Part shown: piece after piece, positions 6,807 through 11,978 of the stretch
Numbering within the stretch: the stretch's first letter is position 1
How the letters are laid out: every line of letters begins with the position of its first letter
Assembly (NCBI GenBank): GCA_002391065.1
Contig: DGRP01000121.1
Coordinates: 11,965 to 23,942 of the forward strand
Origin: Ruminococcus sp. UBA4385
GTDB taxonomy: Bacteria > Bacillota_A > Clostridia > Oscillospirales > Ruminococcaceae
Reading direction: 5' to 3'
DNA: 11,978 nucleotides
Made by a program: the position numbers and the translations under genes
Notes under the pieces: generated by a model
Database searches by the model: none
Told to the model about the DNA's origin: nothing
The model's input: the letters and a program-made list of their open reading frames with translations, nothing else

Positions 6807-9344
6807 ATGAAAAAGGCTTTAAGCGCATTGCTCGCTATTTCTATGGCGGCAAGTTCAGTGCCGGTTATCACAGCATCGGCTGATGCGCCTTCTGTAAAGC
6901 TTTATCTTACTGCTGATAAGACAACAGTTCAGCCGGGAGATGTCATTACATATACGCTTGCTATAGAGTTAAGCGGTGATGGATATTTCAACGGACTGTT
7001 CCTTGGCTTTGATTTCCCTGAAGAACTTCAGTTCCAGGCTGCCAAGGGTAAGAATCAGGGCTTCACTCTTCTGGGTGACGCTAAGGACGTCTGGGCAGAT
7101 GATGAAGAAGGTCTTGCTTGGGAATGGGATCCATGGTCTGAGTACAAGATCGCAGAAGATGAGGCAGACCTCCAGAAGTATCTTGACGGCGAAAAGAGCT
7201 GCTTCAGAGGATTTTTCTTCAACGGAGCAGGAGTTACCTCGGGTCTTCAGAAGGACGTTGCCGATCTGCCGTTAGAAAAGCAGGACATTATTTCTTTCAA
7301 GGTCAAGGTAAGAGATGATGCAGCTTCAGGCGACTATTCGGTATCATTTGATGATACAATTGAAGAAGCAGCAGTACTGCTTATTACATCAGATGGTGTT
7401 AATGCGCCTGTTACACCTGTACTTACCGATGCCGGTACAGCAGAGATCACAGTAGAAGAAGAAGCTAAGCCCGATCCCGAGTCGGTAACAGCACCTGCTG
7501 AGCTCACTATCGACGGCTGTAAGGATAATGGCGTGATCAGTGCTACAGTTGATCCTGATGCAGCAGACCAGACCGTTACCTACGAGAGCGACAACCCTGC
7601 TGTTGCAACTGTTGACTCTAAGGGAAACATTACACCTGTTTCAAAGGGCGTAGCAAACATCATTTCAAAGGCCGCTAAAGAAGGCGTACAGGCTACAACT
7701 AAGGTTAATGTACTCTTCAAGCATACCCTTGTTAAGACCGATGAAGTTCCTGCAACCTGCAAGGAAGCAGGCAAAAAGGCTTACTGGACTTGTGCAGACT
7801 GCGGCAAGATGTTCTCTGATGCAGAGGGCACAACCGAGATCACTGAGCCTGAGACTATCCCTGTGAGCACAACTCACACAGGTACACTTACTAAGACTGA
7901 GGCAGTTCCTGCTACCTGCAAGGCTGACGGAACTGAGGCTTACTGGACTTGCTCGGAATGCGGAAAGATGTATTCTGATGCAGAGGGCACTAAAGAGATC
8001 GCAGCTCCTGTAACAATTTCTAAGACTACAGTAGAGCATACACCCGGTACTCCTGTACAGGAGAACGTTGTTCCTGCAACCTGCGAAAAAGGCGGAAGCT
8101 ATGATGAGGTAGTTTACTGCACAGTATGCGGAGCAGAGCTCTCAAGAGAAACCAAAAATACTGAGCCTACAGGCGAACACAAAATGACAACTCATGAAAA
8201 GGTTGATGCAACTTGTGCAGCTGCCGGTTCAGAGGCTTATTATGAGTGCTCCGAATGCGGCAAGAAGTTCCTTGACGCAGATGGTACAGAGGTAGTAACA
8301 AACGAAGCTGATCTTGTTATTCCTAAGAGCACAACTCACACAGGTACACTTGTAAAGACTGAAGAAAAACCTGCAACCTGTGCTGAAGAGGGTACCGAGG
8401 CTTACTGGACTTGCTCGGAATGCGGAAAGATGTATTCTGATGCAGAGGGCACTAAGGAGATCACAGCTCCTGTAAAGATCGATAAGACAAATAATCATAT
8501 CCTTGAGAAGCACGACGGCAAGCCTGCTACCTGCAAGGAAGAGGGCTATGAGGCTTTCTATACCTGCAAAGTCTGCGGACTTGACTTCTCGGATGCAGAG
8601 GGCAAGAACGTGATCTCTAACCCGATCGCTATTGAGAAGCTTGCTCATACACCCGATTCTCCTGTCATAGAGAACGAAGTTCCTGCAACCTGCGGACAGG
8701 CAGGCAGCTACGATGATGTAGTTTACTGCACAGTTTGCAATGAAGAGCTCAGCAGAGAGACAAAGACAATTGATCCTACAGGTGAGCACGATTACCAGCT
8801 CGTTGAAGAAGCAGCACCTACCTGCACAGAGGACGGCGTGGCAGCACACTATGAGTGCACTGTATGCGGTAAGCTCTATGCTGTTACCGAAGACGGTGAG
8901 CCCGGTGAAGAGGTAGAGGCAGCAGATCTTGTTCTTGATTCGTTCGGCGGACATGACTGGGGCGAGTGGGAGATCGTTAAGGAGGCTACCGAAACTGAGG
9001 ACGGCCTCAAGAGACGTGTTTGCAAGAGAAATGAAGAGCACTTCGAGGAAGAGGTTATCCCTGCAACAGGTAAGCAGGACGATTCTTCTGAGGTCACAAT
9101 TGTTGATTCTTCCGATGTATCTTCTGAGGAAAGCGTAGACTCTGCAGAGTCGAGCGAAAGCAAGGCTGATGACAGCAGCAAGGCTGACAGCAAGGCTGAT
9201 ACAAGCAAGGCAGCTGATACTTCAAGTAAGGCAGCAGCTGCAGCAGGTACAACCAACCCGTCAACAGGTGCAGCAGCAGGTACAATGGCTGCAGGCATCG
9301 CTGTAATCGCAGCACTCGCGATCATCAAGAAGAAGCAGAAGTAA
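6807..9344 (+). CDS. Cell-surface protein: cohesin-like, Ig-like, His/Cys repeats, NPSTG anchor
   Basis: An 845-residue exported protein. Order: signal peptide (1 to about 25, ending TASA-D); a cohesin-like/carbohydrate-binding-like beta-sandwich (about 28-216) recognised by TTVQPGDVITYTLAI, GLFLGFDFP, FFFNGAG, DIISFKVKV and GDYSVSF; a Big_2-type Ig-like module (about 226-303) with YESDNPAVATVDSKGNITPVSKG; eight repeats (306-713), each with one His and a C-x10/11-C-x2-C triplet (first set H306, C318, C329, C332); a decayed ninth repeat (715-755); a Ser/Asp/Lys/Ala linker (757-813); and NPSTG (817-821), a hydrophobic segment and KKKQK. The tail fits sortase-type anchoring or simple membrane retention. 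No catalytic domain is visible. Scaffold or adhesin is the best guess. The cohesin call is by pattern only. Confidence 0.85.
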   Translation: MKKALSALLAISMAASSVPVITASADAPSVKLYLTADKTTVQPGDVITYTLAIELSGDGYFNGLFLGFDFPEELQFQAAKGKNQGFTLLGDAKDVWADDEEGLAWEWDPWSEYKIAEDEADLQKYLDGEKSCFRGFFFNGAGVTSGLQKDVADLPLEKQDIISFKVKVRDDAASGDYSVSFDDTIEEAAVLLITSDGVNAPVTPVLTDAGTAEITVEEEAKPDPESVTAPAELTIDGCKDNGVISATVDPDAADQTVTYESDNPAVATVDSKGNITPVSKGVANIISKAAKEGVQATTKVNVLFKHTLVKTDEVPATCKEAGKKAYWTCADCGKMFSDAEGTTEITEPETIPVSTTHTGTLTKTEAVPATCKADGTEAYWTCSECGKMYSDAEGTKEIAAPVTISKTTVEHTPGTPVQENVVPATCEKGGSYDEVVYCTVCGAELSRETKNTEPTGEHKMTTHEKVDATCAAAGSEAYYECSECGKKFLDADGTEVVTNEADLVIPKSTTHTGTLVKTEEKPATCAEEGTEAYWTCSECGKMYSDAEGTKEITAPVKIDKTNNHILEKHDGKPATCKEEGYEAFYTCKVCGLDFSDAEGKNVISNPIAIEKLAHTPDSPVIENEVPATCGQAGSYDDVVYCTVCNEELSRETKTIDPTGEHDYQLVEEAAPTCTEDGVAAHYECTVCGKLYAVTEDGEPGEEVEAADLVLDSFGGHDWGEWEIVKEATETEDGLKRRVCKRNEEHFEEEVIPATGKQDDSSEVTIVDSSDVSSEESVDSAESSESKADDSSKADSKADTSKAADTSSKAAAAAGTTNPSTGAAAGTMAAGIAVIAALAIIKKKQK
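6888..7454 (+). other. Cohesin-like module of the anchored protein
   Basis: Residues 28-216 show the cohesin/CBM beta-sandwich plan: an opening K-x-x-x-x-PGD strand pair, a G-x-x-x-G-F-D-F strand, a central F-F-F-N-G strand, an I-I-S-F-K-V-K-V strand with a following G-x-Y-x-V, and a closing G-T-A-E-I-T-V strand. An acidic, Trp-rich insertion (about 91-130, WADDEEGLAWEWDPW) is not usual for the cohesins I know. Related carbohydrate-binding modules share this fold, so docking is a hypothesis. Confidence 0.5.
7722..9071 (+). repeat. Coding repeats: eight His/Cys units plus a decayed ninth
   Basis: Units begin at H306, H357, H411, H458, H511, H564, H614 and H661 of the anchored protein. Every one keeps the later triplet C-x10/11-C-x2-C, usually within P-A-T-C and Y-x-T-C-x-x-C-G-K. 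The ninth unit (H716) keeps the His and one Cys (C739) only. At DNA level, 7935-8013 and 8397-8475 differ at only two bases, and the wider blocks 7866-8013 and 8328-8475 are 462 bases apart. A second pair (from 8037 and 8646) is 609 bases apart. The array therefore grew by segmental duplication. Confidence 0.85.
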
Positions 9345-9380
9345 TTTTGCCAATTATCTATCCAAATAAAAATAGCACAA

Positions 9381-9415
9381 AGGGGAAGAACGCTTCGGCG
9401 TTCTTTCTCTTTTTT
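9381..9415 (+). terminator. Rho-independent terminator after the anchored protein gene
   Basis: The stem AAGAACGC (9386-9393), loop TTCG (9394-9397) and GCGTTCTT (9398-9405) are perfect. The stem can lengthen outward with G-U pairs to 9381-9410, and TTTTT follows (9411-9415). The stable TTCG tetraloop and T-run make this a convincing terminator, 36 bases after the stop. Confidence 0.85.
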
Positions 9416-9450
9416 GTGAAGATTTCCTCGTGCAAAATTATGTAAATTTG

Positions 9451-9479
9451 TTGACAATTTTTATATGATGTGATATAAT
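9451..9479 (+). promoter_or_regulatory. Consensus promoter of the large dockerin protein
   Basis: TTGACA (9451-9456), 17-base spacer and TATAAT (9474-9479), preceded by TGA as an extended -10. The blocks TGTTGACAA and TGATATAAT are identical to those of the promoter at 6702, so both genes are probably expressed alike. The predicted start is near 9486. Confidence 0.85.
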
Positions 9480-9489
9480 AACTTTATGT

Positions 9490-9509
9490 AGGCTGTTAAG
9501 GTGCAGCCT
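9490..9509 (+). promoter_or_regulatory. 5' leader hairpin
   Basis: AGGCTG (9490-9495) and CAGCCT (9504-9509) form a perfect 6-bp stem with an 8-base loop, within a few bases of the predicted transcript start. GGAGGG (9521-9526) and the ATG at 9533 follow, leaving the ribosome binding site free. A 5'-end stabilising stem is the simplest reading. Confidence 0.5.
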
Positions 9510-9532
9510 GAAATTATTACGGAGGGATCAGT

Positions 9533-11914
9533 ATGAAGAAAAAAAGGATAGCAGCCTGTGTCATAGCGCTGACGATGACTATTGCAGGTGCGGGCGTAGT
9601 TCCTGAGGCGTTTGATACGCTTCTGCCAAACAGCGTCACTGTGGTTGAGGCTGTAAATTCGGCTGACGGAGCTTATAGCTATACAGCATTAAGTGACGGA
9701 ACGGTCAAGCTGACAAAAATAAATAATGCAACATCAAATATTGTTATTCCGTCAACGATCGACGGTAAAACTGTAACTCAGATCGGCGGCGGTATAAATG
9801 CTATTGTTTCTTCCAACTCCGATACTGTAACAAGCGTTACTGTCCCTGACAGTGTTACTGTGATCAATGACAGAGCATTCTATAATATGAAGAATCTCAG
9901 TTCGATATCAATACCTTCATCTGTCACTTATATGTGTACTAATTCATTCGGAAATACTGCGCTTATAAATAATTCTGTAAACGGAATCAGCTATGCGGAT
10001 AATTGGGTTATTAAGGCTGATACAGGTATTACTTCTGTAAACTTTAAGTCCGGAACGGTAGGAATTGCATATAATGCATTCAAAAACTGCACTGCTATTA
10101 CCAGCCTGACTATACCGTCGGGTGTAAAGTACATTTGTAAATATGCGTTCAATACCTGCTCGGGAATAAGCAGCATTACATTTTCGGGAGATATTGAATC
10201 AATAGGTGAGGCTGCTTTTTACGGCTGTTCGTCACTTGCTTCGGTAGATGCTTCAAAGATTTCCGAAATTCCTGACTATGCTTTCTCAAACTGCGTTTCA
10301 CTGAAAACAGTAACAGTGTCCGAAAGACTTAAAAAGATCGGCAAGCAGGCATTTGAAAATGATAAATCCCTTAAATCATTCAATTTCCCGGGCAGCCTTG
10401 TAAGCATCGGATATGAGGCGTTTACGGGAACAGGTATTATGTCAAGCCTCGGAAGTGCAGCAAATAAGATATATAATGGCTGGCTCCTTGAGACAGACAG
10501 CTCGGTATCAAGCTTTGATATACCCTCGGGTGTAACAGGAATTGCAACTCTGTTCAGCGGAGAGACAGGCCTTTCTTCTGTGACCTTCCCTGAAGGCTTG
10601 AAGTATATTTCCGATGACTGCTTTAACGGCTGTAAGAATCTGACTACGGTTTCTCTGCCTTCAACTCTCAGTGTGATCGGCGACAGGGCTTTTGCAAACT
10701 GCGTCGGACAGAATACTATGGCAGAGCTTACAGGTATAAAATCAGTAACTATACCTGACGGTATCGTGTCTATAGGAAAAGAAGCATTCCTCGGTGACAC
10801 CAGAATAGATTCTGTGACCCTGAAGTCCTCAAGTGTACAGCTTGGTGATCATTGTCTCGGCTTCTATAGTACTGCTTCCAAAGACTCTGCCTTTACCCTC
10901 TTCTGCTACGAGAATACAACCCCGTATCAGTATGCGGCAAAGAACGGTATAACTGTCAGCTTGCTTGAGGGCGGCGCTGCTCATACTCATACCTACGGCG
11001 GCTGGACGGTAATAAAGGCTGCTACCTGCGGTGCTGACGGCTCTCAGCAGAGAACCTGCTCGGGCTGCGGAGATGTACAGACTCAGGTTTTATATGCAAC
11101 AGGAAATCATACCTACGGCGGCTGGACAGTAACCAGTAATCCTACCTGCGTAGCCGAAGGCTTACAGCAAAGAACCTGCTCTGTCTGCAAAAAGGTTCAG
11201 ACACAGACAATAAAGGCAACAGGTATCCATACCTACGGCGCATGGAAAGTAACAAAGGCTGCTACCTGCAAGGAGGAAGGCTCTCAGACAAGGAAGTGTA
11301 CTGTCTGCGGCAAGGAAGAAACTCAGACGATAGCAAAGCTGACTACTCACAGCTATAAGACAACTGTAGTTGCACCTACAGCAACATCTCAGGGCTATAC
11401 GCTTCATACCTGCACAGTCTGCGGCACAAGCTATAAGGATAACTATACCAACCCTGTCTCAAAGACAAGCTATTCTATAACCCTTAAAACTGCGGCAACG
11501 GGCGAAAGCTCCAAGTATGCTAACAGCTCGGTTTCCCTGAGATTTGCAGGCTCTTCTACCAAGACTGTTACCTCGACCAATAAGACCTTCACGGTTCCCG
11601 ACGGCCTTGCTGACGGTAACTATACACTGACGGTAGGTGCTGCAAACTTCGGAGAGAGAACCTACAGCGTTACTGTAAAGAACGGAAACCTCACTGCTGA
11701 CCCGAAGGTAACACTCCAGCTTTACGGCGATGTTGACGGTGACGGAAAGGTCACTACAACCGATATTTCACGCGTTAAGCAGCATCTTATCAAGTATAAG
11801 ACCCTCACAGCCTATGAACAGATCTGTGCTGATGTTGACAAGAGCAATAAGGTCGATGTGAATGATATTTCCGGTATCAAGAAGCATCTGATAAACTATA
11901 AGAAGCTCTGGTAA
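9533..11914 (+). CDS. Secreted leucine-rich-repeat protein with His/Cys repeats and dockerin
   Basis: A 793-residue exported protein. It has a signal peptide (MKKKR, hydrophobic 8-22), with cleavage possibly late, after VEA at 38-40. LRR_5/BspA-type repeats occupy about 65-475, interrupted around 145-165 and 305-330 by non-repeat stretches with N-x-W-(V/L)-(I/L). Four 40-residue His/Cys units follow (H486, H526, H566, H606); the first three have C-x9-C-x2-C and the fourth lacks its first Cys. Then comes a beta-rich module (about 646-729), possibly carboxypeptidase-regulatory-like. A type I dockerin (730-793) has calcium residues D733, D735, D737, D744 and D767, D769, D775, D778. No enzyme domain is visible. 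It is probably an adhesin or structural partner of a cohesin protein. GGAGGG (9521-9526) sets the start. Confidence 0.92.
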   Translation: MKKKRIAACVIALTMTIAGAGVVPEAFDTLLPNSVTVVEAVNSADGAYSYTALSDGTVKLTKINNATSNIVIPSTIDGKTVTQIGGGINAIVSSNSDTVTSVTVPDSVTVINDRAFYNMKNLSSISIPSSVTYMCTNSFGNTALINNSVNGISYADNWVIKADTGITSVNFKSGTVGIAYNAFKNCTAITSLTIPSGVKYICKYAFNTCSGISSITFSGDIESIGEAAFYGCSSLASVDASKISEIPDYAFSNCVSLKTVTVSERLKKIGKQAFENDKSLKSFNFPGSLVSIGYEAFTGTGIMSSLGSAANKIYNGWLLETDSSVSSFDIPSGVTGIATLFSGETGLSSVTFPEGLKYISDDCFNGCKNLTTVSLPSTLSVIGDRAFANCVGQNTMAELTGIKSVTIPDGIVSIGKEAFLGDTRIDSVTLKSSSVQLGDHCLGFYSTASKDSAFTLFCYENTTPYQYAAKNGITVSLLEGGAAHTHTYGGWTVIKAATCGADGSQQRTCSGCGDVQTQVLYATGNHTYGGWTVTSNPTCVAEGLQQRTCSVCKKVQTQTIKATGIHTYGAWKVTKAATCKEEGSQTRKCTVCGKEETQTIAKLTTHSYKTTVVAPTATSQGYTLHTCTVCGTSYKDNYTNPVSKTSYSITLKTAATGESSKYANSSVSLRFAGSSTKTVTSTNKTFTVPDGLADGNYTLTVGAANFGERTYSVTVKNGNLTADPKVTLQLYGDVDGDGKVTTTDISRVKQHLIKYKTLTAYEQICADVDKSNKVDVNDISGIKKHLINYKKLW
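10988..11467 (+). repeat. Four tandem coding units with exact 120-base spacing
   Basis: Units start at 10988, 11108, 11228 and 11348, each encoding 40 residues. The first three open with CATACCTACGGCG and contain the C-x9-C-x2-C triplet. The fourth is diverged, keeping H606 and C627-x2-C630 but not the first Cys. The exact spacing in frame indicates unequal recombination of a fixed unit. Confidence 0.85.
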
Positions 11915-11932
11915 ACAGCTGTAATAATAAAT

Positions 11933-11970
11933 CAGAGCCCGTGTCACAAAAGACACGGGCTCTGCTTGTT
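11933..11970 (+). terminator. Rho-independent terminator after the large dockerin gene
   Basis: A perfect 13-bp stem (11933-11945 with 11952-11964, arms CAGAGCCCGTGTC and GACACGGGCTCTG) closes a 6-base ACAAAA loop, 18 bases after the stop. The following CTTGTT tract is only partly T, so termination is likely but the tail is weaker than at 9381. Confidence 0.75.
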
Positions 11971-11978
11971 GCAAAAGT

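Noticed and set aside
7722..8950. C-x2-C repeats as DNA-binding zinc fingers
   Set aside because: The protein has a signal peptide and a C-terminal anchor, so the repeats lie outside the cell; the spacing also does not match classical fingers.
8229..9041. Minus-strand open frame of 270 codons with many Cys and Leu
   Set aside because: It mirrors the His/Cys repeat array of the anchored protein. Its own repetition follows directly from the sense-strand repeats.

Overview
The window most likely comes from a Gram-positive gut or rumen anaerobe of the Ruminococcus group. This is inferred from two secreted proteins with C-terminal type I dockerins, BspA-like leucine-rich repeats, a cohesin-like surface protein, strong AAGGAG ribosome binding sites and TTGACA/TATAAT promoters. 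The species cannot be fixed from sequence alone. All eight genes lie on the + strand.

Region 1 (1-592) has no credible gene. It holds two families of intergenic repeat, each present twice in direct orientation and nested as B-A-hairpins-A-B. Several very short GC-rich mini-hairpins lie before and between the copies. A promoter follows at 593-621.

Region 2 (665-6581) looks like one transcription unit of six tightly spaced or overlapping genes. They encode a hemolysin III/PAQR-type membrane protein, an alpha/beta hydrolase, an OmpR-type response regulator, its sensor histidine kinase, a RicT/PSP1 protein (Y-complex partner of RNase Y) and a secreted leucine-rich-repeat protein ending in a dockerin. 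I see no convincing terminator behind the last gene.

Region 3 (6702-9415) is a single-gene unit with its own consensus promoter and a hairpin terminator. It encodes an 845-residue surface protein. In order it has a signal peptide, a cohesin-like beta-sandwich, an Ig-like (Big_2) module, eight full plus one decayed His/Cys repeats, a Ser/Asp/Lys/Ala-rich linker, and an NPSTG motif followed by a membrane segment and a basic tail.

Region 4 (9451-11970) is a second single-gene unit with a near-twin promoter, a 5' leader hairpin and a strong terminator hairpin. It encodes a 793-residue secreted protein with leucine-rich repeats, four His/Cys repeats of the same class as in region 3, a beta-sandwich-like module and a dockerin.

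The most interesting reading is a small surface assembly: a wall- or membrane-anchored cohesin-like protein beside two dockerin-bearing leucine-rich-repeat proteins, with a two-component system in the same cluster. The repeat class shared by the anchored protein and one dockerin protein (one invariant His plus three Cys per unit) is unexplained. Binding between the partners, and control by the two-component system, are inference.
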